Positions 43,781 through 58,185 are shown, counted from the stretch's first letter. The stretch: 64,000 nucleotides of DNA from Modestobacter marinus (GCF_019799945.1 NZ_JABGCH010000011.1:62001-126000); one strand, 5' to 3'. Numbers and translations: made by a program. The notes: generated by a model from the sequence alone, not told the origin.

Positions 43781-44902
43781 TCAGCGGCGCTTGCGCCTGC
43801 CGCGGTTGGCCGGTCCGGACCGACTGCCCGCCCCGGGCCTACCGCCGGCACCCGGACGTCCGGCGCTGCCGCTGCTGCGCGGGCCGCCGTCGGCCGCCGG
43901 CGTCCCGTCGAGCGAGCCGGTGCCCACGGCGGAGGCGCCGCCGGCCGGCGGCACGTCCACCGGGCCGCCGCTGGCGTCCACGGTCGAGGAGGGGGCCACG
44001 GTGGCCGGACGGCCCGGCTTCGGGCGCACCGGCTTCGCGCCGGGCTTGGGCGCCAGCGTCTTCGGGTCCACCTTGGGCTTGTCCTCGGCGGCCTTGGCGA
44101 GGGCACCCGGCGACCCGGGCGGCGGCAACTTCTTCAGGATGTAGAACTGCTGCCCCAGGGTCCACAGGTTGTTGGTGAACCAGTAGAGGAGCACGCCCAC
44201 GGGGAAGAAGAAGCCGGAGACGAAGAGGCTGATCGGCATGCCGTAGAGCAGCATCTTCTGCACCATCGCGGCCTGGCCCTCGACCGGCCCGGAGCGCCGC
44301 ATGATCTGCTTCTGGGTGATGTAGGTCGTGGCGCACATGATCACGATCAGCGCGAAGCAGACGATCCGGATGTTGGTGTAGCTGCCGTCGGTCAGCGCGA
44401 GGATCGCGCTCTGCTTCGGCTCCTGCATGTTGAACGAGGAGGAGATCGGCGCACCGAACAGCTCGGCCTTGGCGGCCTGGTCGGTGAGCGTGTCGTCCCA
44501 GCTGTAGAGCCCGTCCTTGCCGGGCGCCAGGCGGCGCAGCACGTGGAAGAGCGCGAGGAAGACCGGGATCTGCGGGAGCAGCGGCAGGCAGCCGGCCAGC
44601 GGGTTGACCCCGCGCTCCTTCTGCAGCGCCATCATCGCCTGGCTGAAGCCCTGCTTGTCCGCGCCGTACTGCTGGCGCAGCTTCTGGATCTCCGGCTGGA
44701 TCTCCTGCATGGCCCGCTGCGACTTGACCTGCTTGACGAACAGGCGGAACAGCAGCAGCCGGATCGTGATGACCAGGAAGACGATCGACAGCGCCCAGGT
44801 GATGCCACCGGCAGGGTCGAGGAAGGTGCTGAACAGTGTGTGCCACTGCTTCATCACCCACGCGATCGCGGTGTAGAACCAGTTCAGGTTCACGTCAAAC
44901 AA
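43781..44902 (-). CDS. yidC: Membrane protein insertase YidC
   Basis: 373 residues. Helices at [23 protein letters not shown] (with the conserved Arg), a cytoplasmic hairpin, and [16 protein letters not shown] show YidC/Oxa1. A basic Pro/Gly-rich tail ends KRR, which may contact ribosomes. The start is a TTG at 44902, six bases after AGGAGG; a GTG three codons later is less well placed. It inserts membrane proteins with or without SecYEG. The start overlaps yidD by 8 bp. Confidence 0.93.
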   Translation of the reverse strand: MFDVNLNWFYTAIAWVMKQWHTLFSTFLDPAGGITWALSIVFLVITIRLLLFRLFVKQVKSQRAMQEIQPEIQKLRQQYGADKQGFSQAMMALQKERGVNPLAGCLPLLPQIPVFLALFHVLRRLAPGKDGLYSWDDTLTDQAAKAELFGAPISSSFNMQEPKQSAILALTDGSYTNIRIVCFALIVIMCATTYITQKQIMRRSGPVEGQAAMVQKMLLYGMPISLFVSGFFFPVGVLLYWFTNNLWTLGQQFYILKKLPPPGSPGALAKAAEDKPKVDPKTLAPKPGAKPVRPKPGRPATVAPSSTVDASGGPVDVPPAGGASAVGTGSLDGTPAADGGPRSSGSAGRPGAGGRPGAGSRSGPANRGRRKRR

Positions 44903-45281
44903 CGCCAGCCTCCTGCTGGGGAGCCCGGCCGGTGGCCGGCGGGGTGGCTCGATCGGGACGACGGCCCGCGTCGGCTCCCGGCACCCGGGCGGGCGCCGCT
45001 GTGCTCGACGACTGGGTGGGCCCAGCGGTTCCTGAGCCGGGCTCGGGGGTGGTCCGGCGCGGCGGGACGAGGTCGACCCCGCCGGGGTGCCACGGCGCGC
45101 ACTTGGCCAGCCGGCACAACGCGAGCCAGCTGCCCCGGGTGGCGCCGTGCACCTCGATCGCCTCGGCGGCGTAGGCGCTGCAGCTGGGGACGAACCGGCA
45201 CCGCGGCGGGAACGCCGGGCTGATCGCCCGCTGGTAGAAGCGCACGGCCGACAACAGGGCCGCGGCGGGGGACGCGCTCAC
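44895..45281 (-). CDS. yidD: Membrane protein insertion efficiency factor YidD
   Basis: 128 residues. [33 protein letters not shown] and [18 protein letters not shown] are the three-Cys family core. The C-terminal 45 residues are a variable Pro/Ala tail. GTG start overlaps the rnpA stop (GTGA). Confidence 0.92.
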   Translation of the reverse strand: MSASPAAALLSAVRFYQRAISPAFPPRCRFVPSCSAYAAEAIEVHGATRGSWLALCRLAKCAPWHPGGVDLVPPRRTTPEPGSGTAGPTQSSSTAAPARVPGADAGRRPDRATPPATGRAPQQEAGVV

Positions 45282-45673
45282 GACGTGCGCGACCGGTCGG
45301 CCCGGGACGCACCCAGCAGCCGGTCGAGACCACGGCTCAGGTCGCGCCCGAGGACTGCCGACCCGGCGCCGGCCGCCTCGGGGCGGGCGCGGACGACCAG
45401 GTCGGCGGTCGGCGGCAGGCGGTGCAGCTCCGCGCGGACCAGGTGCCGCAGCTGGCGGGTCACCCGGTGCCGGCACACGGAGTTGCCGACGGTCTTGCCG
45501 ACCACTAAACCGGCCCGTGGCCCGGCCGCGGGGTCGGGAAGACCCCCGGTCCGGGCGACGGGCCGTTCGGGGAGGTAGTGCAGCACCAGCGTCGGGCGGC
45601 CGGCACGCCGGCCGGACCGCACGACCGCGGTGAACTCCGGCCGCCGGCGCAGGCGTGCCTGCGCGGGCAGCAC
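45278..45673 (-). CDS. rnpA: Ribonuclease P protein component
   Basis: 131 residues, basic. [29 protein letters not shown] and the RNR-like [23 protein letters not shown] match the RNase P protein. The GTG at 45673 is chosen; a longer open frame would run into rpmH. Two bases separate it from the rpmH stop, forming the rpmH-rnpA-yidD-yidC-jag-rsmG operon. Confidence 0.93.
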   Translation of the reverse strand: MLPAQARLRRRPEFTAVVRSGRRAGRPTLVLHYLPERPVARTGGLPDPAAGPRAGLVVGKTVGNSVCRHRVTRQLRHLVRAELHRLPPTADLVVRARPEAAGAGSAVLGRDLSRGLDRLLGASRADRSRTS

Positions 45674-45674
45674 C

Positions 45675-45812
45675 TCAGGCGGAGAGCTTGTCGCGACCCT
45701 TGCGCCGGCGGCCGGCGAGGATCGCGCGACCGGCACGGGTGCGCATCCGCAGCCGGAAGCCGTGGGTCTTGGACCGGCGGCGGTTGTTCGGCTGGAACGT
45801 GCGCTTGCTCAC
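45675..45812 (-). CDS. rpmH: 50S ribosomal protein L34
   Basis: 45 residues, [30 protein letters not shown]... , the full-length universal L34. GTG start at 45812. First gene of the minus-strand operon, diverging from dnaA. Confidence 0.97.
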   Translation of the reverse strand: MSKRTFQPNNRRRSKTHGFRLRMRTRAGRAILAGRRRKGRDKLSA

Positions 45813-46499
45813 GAGGGACTCCCACTGCTGACGACGTCGGTGCGGCGCGGCCCCGGCTGGGGACCGTGCACGCGAGATGCCGGCCGTTCCGGGACCCGGC
45901 GGGCCTCGGACCGCTCCGGCACCCGGAGGCTGGTCTGCCGTGGCCGGACCCGCGTACGAAGGACCCGGTGGAGAGCTCCCCGGGTCGGGACGTGCGACGG
46001 TCCGTGTCCACAGACGCCGACCAGCATAGCCGAGACCGGGCGGGGACCGCGGCGGCGGCCGGACCGGCCAGGGTCCACCCCCGGGCGGAGCGGTCCGGGG
46101 GGACACGCCGCCGGGCGGGCGCGGCAGGGTCGTCGCGAGGTCGGGCGCGTTGCCGGGCTGTGGATGAAGCTGTTAGCGTCGCCGTCGCTCCGCGTTGGAC
46201 GACAGGCTCCCGGTTCGTACACCGCGTCTGTCGGACAGCCGCTCGCAGGACCTCCCCCCGACGGGCCGTGCGCACGCCCTGACCTGGGAGTACGCCGTTC
46301 CCGGCGACCGGCACCCGCCGGGGCCGGGGCAGCACGTCGCCGGGCGTGCACAGACTGTGGACACTCGTGTGGAACGAGCACCGTCGCACGTCCACAGCTG
46401 GGGACCGTTCGGGGGATCCACCGGGTCCGAGGGCCCGTCCCCTGCCTGTGGACGACGGCGCGGGGCGACGAAGCGACGGCACGGGAAGGGACACAGTCG
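45813..46499. promoter_or_regulatory. rpmH-dnaA divergent region
   Basis: 687 bp without a gene. It holds DnaA-box-like TCCACA/TGTGGA motifs at 46004-46012 (GTGTCCACA), 46158-46166 (CTGTGGATG), 46355-46363 (CTGTGGACA), 46388-46396 (ACGTCCACA) and 46447-46454. A minus-strand TATGCT (46028-46023) may be the rpmH -10. Long open frames here have no similarity and are taken as GC-rich noise. Confidence 0.7.
46150..46179 (+). promoter_or_regulatory. dnaA promoter with embedded DnaA box
   Basis: TTGCCG (46150-46155), 18-bp spacer, TAGCGT (46174-46179). The spacer contains CTGTGGATG (46158-46166), a DnaA-box-like element placed to allow autoregulation. It predicts a leader of about 310 bases before the dnaA ATG. 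Confidence 0.5.
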
Positions 46500-48347
46500 A
46501 TGGCCGACTCCACGGTCGACCTGGCGACCGTCTGGGACCAGATCCGCGAGCGACTGGCCACCAGCCTGTCCCCGCAGCAGAACGCGCTGCTGAACCTCAC
46601 CCGCCCGCTGGGGCTGGTCGAGGACACCGCCGTCCTGGCGGCGCCGAACGAGTTCACCCAGACGGTGCTCGAGTCCCGGATGCGCACCGCCCTGGCCGAC
46701 GCCCTGTCGGCCGAGTTCGGTCGCGCCATCCGGGTGGCGGTACAGCTGGAGGACACCCCGGCGCAGGCGCCCGCGCCGCCCCGACGCGGACCGGACGACG
46801 ACCGGCGCTGGCCCGGTGAGCGGGACCGCGCCCCCCGGGACGAGGCACCGTGGCCCCCCGCGGACCGGTACGCCGAGCCGCCCGCGGACCGGTACGCCGA
46901 CGAGCTCGCCGCCCGCGAGCGGGCCGCGGAGGACCGCGCCGCCGAGGACCGCGCCGCCCGCGACCGGGCCGACGACGGGCGCAGCGCCTTCGGTGTCCGC
47001 GCCGACGCCGTCCGCACCGACGCCCTCCGGCCGGAGTCGCGGCAGGACGAGACGCTGCGCGCGGACGTGTGGCTGCCCGAGTCCGGCGACGGCCGGGACT
47101 GGTCCCGCGGGGCCGTCGCGGACGAGCCCACGGACTGGCAGGCCGCCGGCACGGGGCCGGGCGTCGGGGTGCAGCCCCGGCTGGCCCCCTGGGACCGGGA
47201 CACCTCGGCCCCGACCGGGAACCCGGCCGACACGGGCACCTCCGCCGACCGGCGATCGGCCCGCGGCCAGGGTGCGGTGCCGCTGTTCGCCGACCGCCGT
47301 CCCGGCGCCCTGGACCCGGGGCTGAACCCCAAGTACGTCTTCGACAGCTTCGTCATCGGCAACAGCAACCGCTTCGCGCACGCCGCCGCGGTCGCCGTCG
47401 CCGAGGCGCCGGCCCGCGCCTACAACCCGCTGTTCATCTACGGCGACTCCGGGCTGGGCAAGACGCACCTGCTGCACGCCATCGGGCACTACGCCGCGCG
47501 GATGTTCCCCAACGTGCGGGTCCGGTACGTCAGCACCGAGGAGTTCACCAACGAGTTCATCAACCTGGTGCACTCCGGCCGGGCCGAGGACTTCCGCCGC
47601 CGCTACCGGGACATCGACTTCCTGCTCATCGACGACATCCAGTTCCTGGAGCGCGCCGAGCGGACGCAGGAGGAGTTCTTCCACACCTTCAACACGCTGC
47701 ACAACGCCAGCAAGCAGATCGTCATCACCTCCGACCGTCCGCCCAAGAAGCTGACGACGCTGGAGGACCGGCTGCGCACCCGGTTCGAGTGGGGCCTGAT
47801 CACCGACGTCCAGGCGCCGGACCTGGAGACCCGCATCGCCATCCTGCGGAAGAAGGCCTACGGGGAGCGGCTGCAGGCGCCCGACGCGGTGCTGGAGTTC
47901 ATCGCCAGCAAGGTGCAGACCAACATCCGCGAGCTCGAGGGCGCGCTGATCCGGGTCACCGCGTTCGCCAGCCTGAACAAGCAGCCGGTCGACCTCGCGC
48001 TGGCCGAGCTGGTGCTCAAGGACCTGATCAGCGACGAGCAGGGCCCGCAGATCACCGCGGCGATCATCATGGCGGCCACCGCCGAGTACTTCTCCGTGAC
48101 GATGGAGGAGCTGCAGGGCAGCAACCGCAGCCGCACGCTGGTGAACGCCCGGCAGATCGCCATGTACCTCTGCCGGGAGCTGACCGAGCTGTCCCTGCCG
48201 CGGATCGGCGCCTCGTTCGGCGGCAAGGACCACACCACCGTCATGCACGCGGTCAAGAAGATCACCGGCCTGATGAGCGAGCGCCGGGCCACCTACACCC
48301 AGGTCACCGAGCTCACCGCCCGGATCAAGAGCCGCGCCCGCTCCTGA
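46500..48347 (+). CDS. dnaA: Chromosomal replication initiator DnaA
   Basis: 615 residues. N-terminal domain I ([26 protein letters not shown]), a long acidic/Arg linker (about 85-270, with repeated [17 protein letters not shown]), the AAA+ domain from [22 protein letters not shown] with Walker [12 protein letters not shown] and Walker [10 protein letters not shown], and domain IV with the DNA-binding signature [18 protein letters not shown]. It binds DnaA boxes at oriC. ATG 46500 has GGGAAGGG nine bases upstream. Confidence 0.98.
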   Translation: MADSTVDLATVWDQIRERLATSLSPQQNALLNLTRPLGLVEDTAVLAAPNEFTQTVLESRMRTALADALSAEFGRAIRVAVQLEDTPAQAPAPPRRGPDDDRRWPGERDRAPRDEAPWPPADRYAEPPADRYADELAARERAAEDRAAEDRAARDRADDGRSAFGVRADAVRTDALRPESRQDETLRADVWLPESGDGRDWSRGAVADEPTDWQAAGTGPGVGVQPRLAPWDRDTSAPTGNPADTGTSADRRSARGQGAVPLFADRRPGALDPGLNPKYVFDSFVIGNSNRFAHAAAVAVAEAPARAYNPLFIYGDSGLGKTHLLHAIGHYAARMFPNVRVRYVSTEEFTNEFINLVHSGRAEDFRRRYRDIDFLLIDDIQFLERAERTQEEFFHTFNTLHNASKQIVITSDRPPKKLTTLEDRLRTRFEWGLITDVQAPDLETRIAILRKKAYGERLQAPDAVLEFIASKVQTNIRELEGALIRVTAFASLNKQPVDLALAELVLKDLISDEQGPQITAAIIMAATAEYFSVTMEELQGSNRSRTLVNARQIAMYLCRELTELSLPRIGASFGGKDHTTVMHAVKKITGLMSERRATYTQVTELTARIKSRARS

Positions 48348-48376
48348 GCCTCGCGGGCTCCCGCTCGATCCCGCTC

Positions 48377-48418
48377 CGGAACGCCCCGGGCACCCCGACC
48401 GGTACCCGGGGCGTTCCG
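48377..48418 (+). terminator. dnaA terminator
   Basis: A perfect 14-bp stem, CGGAACGCCCCGGG / CCCGGGGCGTTCCG, with a 14-base loop just after dnaA. Confidence 0.75.
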
Positions 48419-48419
48419 C

Positions 48420-48900
48420 GTCCTGTCCACCGATCCGGTGACCCTGCGAGGCTCTGTCCTCACCCGTCCGGGTCATTTGTCGCCTTGTCCCCAGATCTGT
48501 GCACAGGTTGGGGACTCACCGGTCCGCGGGCATCGGTGCAGCCCAGACCCCCTGCTCGAGGGAGCCCGTCGCGTCCGTGCTGGTCCCGGTGCCGACACCG
48601 GGGTCTGCGGCGTCCCCCAGCTGTCCACATGTCGACTCGGGTAAACGGTGGACACGGCCGCCACGCCGGACGGATCGGGCACACGGTGGGGACGGACCTG
48701 CGGGTCCAGCGGGGACGGGACGTGGAGAACCGGGGGCGACGGTGCAGAACCGTCGAGTTGTCCACGTGTCGACACAGGGAGAGGGCTGGCGACGCACAGC
48801 GCACCAACAACCCCACTCGGTCGCTGACGTGCGCGAACAGGGCTTCTCCCCAACATCCACACACGTGATGACGAAGATGAAGGAGTTATCTCGAGGAGTC
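48420..48900. other. oriC: Origin of replication oriC
   Basis: The dnaA-dnaN intergenic region (786 bp, no gene). DnaA-box-like nonamers: CTGTCCACC 48423, TTGTCCCCA 48485, CTGTGCACA 48497, CTGTCCACA 48621, GGTGGACAC 48647, TTGTCCACG 48758, ACATCCACA 48853 (consensus TTGTCCACA/TTATCCACA). The only clearly AT-richer run, at 48866-48895 (GATGACGAAGATGAAGGAGT...), follows the last box and is the candidate unwinding element. 48901-49133 shows nothing further except the dnaN leader. Confidence 0.85.
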
Positions 48901-49133
48901 CTTGAACCACACTCTGGGTGGGGACGGCCCGCTGGCGGCCCTCCCGGGCACCCTCCACCCAGGCACCGACAGAATGCGTCGTCCTCCCGCTGATCGACCG
49001 GTGCACCCGCTCCCCGGGACGGGGGACTGGTCAGACCGGGGGCACGTCGGGGCAGGATGGGCGCCGCACACCGCGCCCGGGACCGGCCGGCGCGGGCCGA
49101 GCACGACGCACGAGGACCAGAGGTGGGTACGAG

Positions 49134-50294
49134 ATGAAGTTCCGGGTGGCACGTGAGGTGCTCGCCGAGGCGGTCGCCTGGACCGCGCGGAGCCTGCCGC
49201 CGCGGCCGTCGGTGCCGGTGCTCGCCGGGATCCTGCTCGAGGTCGACGGCAACCAGCTGTCGGTGTCCGGGTTCGACTACGAGGTGTCGGCGCGGTCGGA
49301 GGTCGACGTCCAGTCCACCGAGAGCGGACGGGCCCTGGTCCCCGGTCGGCTGCTCGCCGAGATCACCCGGGCGCTGCCGCCGCACCCGGTCGACGTCGTT
49401 GCCGAGGGCGCCCGGCTGTCGATCGCCTGCGGCAACGCGCGGTTCAGCCTGCCCACCCTGCCGGTGGAGGACTACCCGTCGCTGCCCTCGATGCCCTCCA
49501 CCGCCGGGGTCGTGGACAGCGACGCCTTCGCCGAGGCGGTGAGCCAGGTCGCGGTGGCCGCCGGCCGGGACGACACCCTGCCGATGCTCACCGGCGTCCG
49601 GCTCGAGATCGACGACGACCTGGTGACCCTCGCCGCGACCGACCGCTACCGGCTGGCGGTGCGCGAGTTCGCCTGGCGGCCGGAGCAGCCGGGGTTGACG
49701 GCGGCCGTGCTGGTCCCCGCCCGCACCCTCGCCGATGCGGCGAAGACGCTGACCAGCGGCCCGGAGGTGACCCTGTCGCTGTCCTCCGGGGGAGCCGGCG
49801 AGGGCATCCTCGGCCTGTCCGGCAAGGACCGGCAGACCACGACCCGGCTGCTGGACGCGGAGTTCGTGAAGTACCGGGCGATCATGCCCTCCGAGTCCTC
49901 CTCCAACGCGACGCTGCCGGTCGGGCTGTTCACCGACGCGGCCAAGCGGGTCGCCCTGGTCGCCGAGCGCGGCACGCCGTTGCGCTGCGAGTTCACCCCC
50001 GGCCAGGTCACCCTGCGGGCCGGCGGCACCGACGACGAGGGGCAGGCCGAGGAGCGGTGCGACGTCGAGTTCGACGGTGAGCCGCTGACCATCGGCTTCA
50101 ACCCGACGTTCCTGCTCGACGGCCTGGCCGCGGTGCACACCGAGCGGGCGCGAATGGACTTCACGACGGCGCTCAAGCCGGCCGTGCTGTCCGGGGTCGA
50201 GGAGCCCTCCGCCGACGACGACGCGCCGGCGAAGCCCGCGGAGCGGCCGGGCAGCTACCGGTACCTGATCATGCCGGTGCGGCTGCCCGGCTGA
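49134..50294 (+). CDS. dnaN: DNA polymerase III sliding clamp (beta)
   Basis: 386 residues. It starts MKFRVAREVLAEAVAWTARSLPPRPSVPVLAGILLEV and ends YLIMPVRLPG, both typical of the clamp; three repeated clamp domains fill the length. The dimer ring holds Pol III on DNA. ATG 49134 follows GAGGTGGG. Confidence 0.97.
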   Translation: MKFRVAREVLAEAVAWTARSLPPRPSVPVLAGILLEVDGNQLSVSGFDYEVSARSEVDVQSTESGRALVPGRLLAEITRALPPHPVDVVAEGARLSIACGNARFSLPTLPVEDYPSLPSMPSTAGVVDSDAFAEAVSQVAVAAGRDDTLPMLTGVRLEIDDDLVTLAATDRYRLAVREFAWRPEQPGLTAAVLVPARTLADAAKTLTSGPEVTLSLSSGGAGEGILGLSGKDRQTTTRLLDAEFVKYRAIMPSESSSNATLPVGLFTDAAKRVALVAERGTPLRCEFTPGQVTLRAGGTDDEGQAEERCDVEFDGEPLTIGFNPTFLLDGLAAVHTERARMDFTTALKPAVLSGVEEPSADDDAPAKPAERPGSYRYLIMPVRLPG

Positions 50295-50299
50295 GGCAC

Positions 50300-50324
50300 C
50301 CCGCCGCGCGGTCGGTGCGGCGGG
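50300..50324 (+). terminator. dnaN terminator-like hairpin
   Basis: CCCGCCGC / GCGGCGGG with a 9-base loop, six bases after the stop. Confidence 0.5.
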
Positions 50325-50452
50325 CGAGCACGATGGGCGGCGGACAGGTCCCGGGAGTCCCCGCGGACCAGGGCGCTGCGCGGTGCGGCGCGCGCCCACC
50401 GGGAGCGACCGCGGACGACCGCGTTCACGAGCAGCTGAAGGAGGGTCCGGGC

Positions 50453-51400
50453 GTGCAGCTGGGGCTGGTCGGGCTGGGCAAGATGGGCGGCAACATGGCC
50501 GAGCGGGTCCGCCGCGCGGGCATCGAGGTGATCGGGTACGACCGCGCGCCGGGCAGTCGGGACGTCGACAGCCTGGAGGCGCTGGTCGAGGCGCTGGAGG
50601 CCCCCCGCGTGGTGTGGGTGATGGTGCCGTCCGGTGAGCCCACTCGGGCCACCGTCCGCGCGCTCGGCGACCTGCTGTCCGAGGGCGACGTGATCGTCGA
50701 CGGCGGCAACTCGAAGTTCACCGACGACAAGCTGCACGCCGAGCAGCTGGCCCCCAAGGGCATCGGCTACGTCGACGCGGGCGTCTCCGGCGGTGTCTGG
50801 GGCCTGCAGAACGGCTACGCGCTGATGGTCGGCGGCTCGGTCGAGGACGTCGCCAAGGTCCAGCCGGTCTTCGACGCGCTCAAGCCGCCGTCCCCCCGTG
50901 ACGAGACCGGCACCGAGATGCCCGGCGCCGGCTTCGTGCACGCCGGCCCGGTGGGTGCCGGGCACTTCGCGAAGATGGTCCACAACGGCATCGAGTACGC
51001 GATGATGCAGGCCTACGGCGAGGGCTACGAACTGCTGGCCGCCGCGGACGTGATCGAGGACGTGCCCGGCGTGGTCGCCTCCTGGACCCAGGGCACCGTC
51101 ATCCGCTCGTGGCTGCTGGACCTGCTGGTCCGCGCGCTGCAGGAGGACCCGGGCCTGGACAAGATCACCGGCTACGCGGAGGACTCCGGCGAGGGCCGCT
51201 GGACCGTCGAGCAGGCCATCGCGCTGGCCGTCCCCATGCCGGCCATCGCCGCGTCGCTGTTCGCCCGCTTCGCCTCCCGCCAGGAGGACTCCCCGACGAT
51301 GAAGGCGGTCGCGGCGCTGCGCAACCAGTTCGGCGGCCACGCGGTCCAGGCCAGCATCGACACGCGCGGCAACAACCCGGTCCCCGAGCAGCCGGCGTGA
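50453..51400 (+). CDS. gnd: 6-phosphogluconate dehydrogenase, decarboxylating (YqeC/GntZ type)
   Basis: 315 residues, the short (about 300-residue) class. NAD(P)-binding LGLVGLGKMGGNMAERV, VWVMVPSG, DGGNSKFTDD, catalytic Lys in GHFAKMVHNGIEYAMMQAYGEG. It converts 6-phosphogluconate to ribulose-5-phosphate. The GTG at 50453 follows GAAGGAGGG. Position between dnaN and recF is as in Streptomyces. Confidence 0.95.
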   Translation: MQLGLVGLGKMGGNMAERVRRAGIEVIGYDRAPGSRDVDSLEALVEALEAPRVVWVMVPSGEPTRATVRALGDLLSEGDVIVDGGNSKFTDDKLHAEQLAPKGIGYVDAGVSGGVWGLQNGYALMVGGSVEDVAKVQPVFDALKPPSPRDETGTEMPGAGFVHAGPVGAGHFAKMVHNGIEYAMMQAYGEGYELLAAADVIEDVPGVVASWTQGTVIRSWLLDLLVRALQEDPGLDKITGYAEDSGEGRWTVEQAIALAVPMPAIAASLFARFASRQEDSPTMKAVAALRNQFGGHAVQASIDTRGNNPVPEQPA

Positions 51401-51415
51401 AGAAGGGGAAGGGCC

Positions 51416-51436
51416 GTCCCCGTACCTCTCGGGGAC
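51416..51436 (+). terminator. Hairpin between gnd and recF
   Basis: GTCCCCG / CGGGGAC with a 7-base loop, ending 8 bases before the recF GTG; either a weak terminator or a regulator of recF initiation. Confidence 0.4.
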
Positions 51437-51444
51437 ACTGAGGG

Positions 51445-52626
51445 GTGTACGTCCGGCACCTGCAGGTCGGCCAGTTCCGCAGCTGGGAGTCCGCCGACCT
51501 GGCGCTGACCCCTGGTCCCACCGTGCTGGTGGGCCGCAACGGCCAGGGCAAGACCAACCTCGTCGAGGCGGTCGGCTACCTGGCGACGCTGAGCAGCCAC
51601 CGGGTCTCCTCCGACGCCCCGCTGGTCCGGCACGGCGCCACCCAGGCGGTGGTGCGGGCGGCGCTGCGGCGCGACGAGCGCGAGCTGCTGGTCGAGGTCG
51701 AGATCAACCCCGGCCGGGCCAACCGGGTGCGGGTCAACCGCGCACCGCTGCCCCGGCCCCGGGAGGTCCTCGGCCTGGTCAAGACGGTGCTGTTCGCACC
51801 CGAGGACCTCGCCCTGGTGCGCGGCGACCCGGCCGAGCGGCGGCGGTTCCTCGACGACCTGCTGGTCAGCCGCACCCCCCGGCTGGCCGGTGTGCGCAGC
51901 GACTACGACAGGGTGCTCAAGCAGCGCAACGCGCTGCTCAAGACGGCCCGGCTGGCCCGCGGCAACGCGCTGGCCACCCTGGACGTCTGGGACGGCCACC
52001 TCACCGAGCTCGGCGGGCAGCTGCTCGCCGCCCGGCTGCGGCTGGTCGCCGATCTGGCCCCCTTCGTCGCCGACGCCTACGCGGGTGTCGCCGGACCCGG
52101 CGCGGACCGGGCGGCGCTGGGCTACAGCAGCACGGTGCCGCTGGCCGGGACCGGGGAGCCGGTCGATCCGGACCGCCTGCTGCCCGGCGACGGCGAGCTG
52201 GCTGCGGCGCTGCGCGAGCAGGTCGCCGAGCGGCGGACCGACGAGGTCGACCGGGGGGTGACCCTGGTCGGCCCGCACCGCGACGACCTGGTGCTGCACC
52301 TGGGCCCGGCGCCGGCGAAGGGGTACGCCAGCCATGGCGAGTCCTGGTCCTTCGCGCTCGCGGTGAAGCTGGCGTGCTTCGCCCTGCTCCGCGCCGAGGG
52401 CGACGACCCCATCCTGGTCCTGGACGACGTCTTCGCGGAGCTGGACACCGGCCGCCGGAGCGCCCTCGCCGAGGTCGCCGCCGGCGCGGAGCAGACGCTG
52501 ATCACCGCGGCCGTCGCCGAGGACGTCCCCGCCGCCCTGCGCGGCACCCGGGTGGAGGTGGCCGACGGCCGGGCCACCGTGCTCTCCGCCGACACCCCCC
52601 GGCCGATCGAGGTGCCCAGTGACTGA
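51445..52626 (+). CDS. recF: DNA replication and repair protein RecF
   Basis: 393 residues. Starts [13 protein letters not shown]; Walker [10 protein letters not shown]; Walker [13 protein letters not shown]-loop follows. SMC-like ATPase loading RecA at gaps. GTG 51445 is used. The end overlaps DUF721 by eight bases. Confidence 0.95.
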   Translation: MYVRHLQVGQFRSWESADLALTPGPTVLVGRNGQGKTNLVEAVGYLATLSSHRVSSDAPLVRHGATQAVVRAALRRDERELLVEVEINPGRANRVRVNRAPLPRPREVLGLVKTVLFAPEDLALVRGDPAERRRFLDDLLVSRTPRLAGVRSDYDRVLKQRNALLKTARLARGNALATLDVWDGHLTELGGQLLAARLRLVADLAPFVADAYAGVAGPGADRAALGYSSTVPLAGTGEPVDPDRLLPGDGELAAALREQVAERRTDEVDRGVTLVGPHRDDLVLHLGPAPAKGYASHGESWSFALAVKLACFALLRAEGDDPILVLDDVFAELDTGRRSALAEVAAGAEQTLITAAVAEDVPAALRGTRVEVADGRATVLSADTPRPIEVPSD

Positions 52627-53119
52627 CCAGCGGCCCGCCCGCCCCTCCGACATCGCCCGCGCGGCGCTGGAGGCCGCCCGCGCCGCGTCGGCGGCCCGGC
52701 CCCGGCCCACCCGGCGGCGGATCGCCGGGCCCCGGCGCACCTGGACCGGCCCCGGCCCCGGCGCGGACGACCCCCAGCCGCTCGCGTCGCTCGTCGACTC
52801 GCTGATCAGCCAGCAGGACTGGACGGCGCGGACGAAGGTCGGCTCGGTGTTCGGCCGGTGGGACGCGCTGGTCGGTCCGGACATCGCCGCGCACTGCCGG
52901 CCGGAGTCGCTCAGCGAGGGGGAGCTCCTGGTCGTGGCGGAGTCCACCGCGTGGGCGACGCAGCTGCGGCTGCTCGCCCCGACGATCCTCGGCAAGCTGC
53001 GCGCCGGCGTCGGCGGGGACGTCGTGACCAAGCTGCGCGTTGTCGGACCGACGGCGCCGAGCTGGAAGAAGGGCCCGCGCACCGTCCGCGGCCGGGGGCC
53101 GCGCGACACCTACGGCTGA
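52619..53119 (+). CDS. DUF721 protein (DciA-like)
   Basis: 166 residues. The C-terminal domain, [54 protein letters not shown], is the DUF721/DciA fold; DciA helps load the replicative helicase in many bacteria. A basic Arg/Ala N-terminus precedes it. GTG start inside the end of recF shows translational coupling. Confidence 0.92.
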   Translation: MTDQRPARPSDIARAALEAARAASAARPRPTRRRIAGPRRTWTGPGPGADDPQPLASLVDSLISQQDWTARTKVGSVFGRWDALVGPDIAAHCRPESLSEGELLVVAESTAWATQLRLLAPTILGKLRAGVGGDVVTKLRVVGPTAPSWKKGPRTVRGRGPRDTYG

Positions 53120-53162
53120 TCCACCCGGTCGGCCCGATCGACACCGACGAGGAGCACCCACG

Positions 53163-54146
53163 ATGAGCAGCCCGCGCGACCGGGACCGCGACAGCTTCGA
53201 CGACGCCGCCGGGTCCGGCTGGCAGGAGCCGGCGCACCTCGGCGAGGGCGACGGCACGCCGGCGGACCGCCCCGCCGACCGGCCGGCGGACGCCGCCGAC
53301 CCCGGCTGGCAGCCGCCCGGCTGGGACCTGCCCACCGTGGAGCCCGAGCGCCCCGCGGCCGCGCCGCCCGCCGCTCCGGACGCTGCCCGGCCACCGGCCG
53401 CGCCCGGCCCGGACGACGCCTGGGACCCGCCGGCGGCGGACCAGCGACGGTCCGACGTCCCGCCCGGCGCCGAGCCGGAGGAGCGGCGACGCGGCTGGGG
53501 CGGCCTGTTCAGCCAGCGCCCGCAGGAGCCGCCGGTCGACGCCGGGCCTGCGTTCCCGGTGCCGGTGGTCGACCCGGGCGATCCGTACGGCCTCCAGGCC
53601 TGGGCGGCGCAGCTGGGCTGGACCACCTCCGAGGGCACCGGCCCGGAGGACGCCGCGCTCGCCGAGCTGGTGCGCACCGCGCCCGTGCGGCCGGGCAAGG
53701 AGGACCGGCCCGGGCACGTCCTGCGCGGCCGGGGCAACGGCCTGGACCTGGTCGCCTGCGACGTCCTGTCGCCGGTCGGCCGCGGCTTCGTGACCACCCA
53801 CGCCATCACCGCGGCGCCGCTGCTGGGCGACGTGCCCGGCTTCCGGCTGTCCCCGGCGCGGATCTGGCGGCACCGGATCGGCGGCCTGCTGCAGATCCCC
53901 GGCCCGGACCCGGAGTTCGACCGGCGCTGGGTGCTGCTCGCGGCCGAGGACGGCCCGCAGGTCCGCGCGCTGGTCGAGGACCCGGTGGTCCGCCAGTCGC
54001 TGCTGGGCAGCGACGACGGCGACGAGCTGTGGGCGGCCGCCGGCTTCGTGGCCGCGGTGCGGCCGGACGCGCACCGGCCGCTGCTCGTCGAGCACCACGC
54101 CCGGCTGCTCGCCGCCGTCGTGGGGGCCCTCGCCCGCGGCCGGTGA
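53163..54146 (+). CDS. Unknown protein with disordered N-terminus
   Basis: 327 residues; I do not recognise the family. Residues 1-135 are Pro/Ala/Asp-rich and disordered (repeated PADRPADRPADAAD, APPAAPDAAR). The C-terminal 190 residues are folded in prediction: PYGLQAWAAQLGWTTSEG, NGLDLVACDVLSPVGRGFVTTHAITAAPL, RIWRHRIGGLLQIPGPDPEFDRRWVLLAAEDGPQVRALV. No membrane helix or signal. ATG 53163 has GAGGAGC upstream. It lies between the DUF721 gene and a parS site, in the origin core. Confidence 0.75.
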   Translation: MSSPRDRDRDSFDDAAGSGWQEPAHLGEGDGTPADRPADRPADAADPGWQPPGWDLPTVEPERPAAAPPAAPDAARPPAAPGPDDAWDPPAADQRRSDVPPGAEPEERRRGWGGLFSQRPQEPPVDAGPAFPVPVVDPGDPYGLQAWAAQLGWTTSEGTGPEDAALAELVRTAPVRPGKEDRPGHVLRGRGNGLDLVACDVLSPVGRGFVTTHAITAAPLLGDVPGFRLSPARIWRHRIGGLLQIPGPDPEFDRRWVLLAAEDGPQVRALVEDPVVRQSLLGSDDGDELWAAAGFVAAVRPDAHRPLLVEHHARLLAAVVGALARGR

Positions 54147-54167
54147 CGGCACGGGGTCGGGTGCCCT

Positions 54168-54181
54168 GTTCCACGTGGAAC
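54168..54181. promoter_or_regulatory. parS: parS site between the unknown gene and the APC permease
   Basis: GTTCCACGTGGAAC, perfect palindrome, 22 bp after the stop of the unknown gene. Confidence 0.85.
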
Positions 54182-54307
54182 GCACCCGGCCCGTCGCCGT
54201 CCCCGTCCGGGTCGACAGCGGATCCGGCAGGCACGAGCATCAACGCGCTACGTCCTCGCGACCGGCCGACGACGGTCGACCGGCACCCCCGCTCCCGGGA
54301 GGCACCG

Positions 54308-58007
<3,700 letters not shown>

Positions 58008-58185
58008 TGAAGGACCCCGTCCTCCCCACCCTTCGCAAGCTCAGGGCGGGACCCGGGACGGGGCCAACGGCGCGTCGCGTGGTCACCTGCCCCGGCGCGT
58101 CGTCCACCGGCTCGCGACCGTTCCCCTCGCGAGCTGACCAGCACATTCATCCACCGCTGTGTATCGACTTGTGGAGAACCAGACC

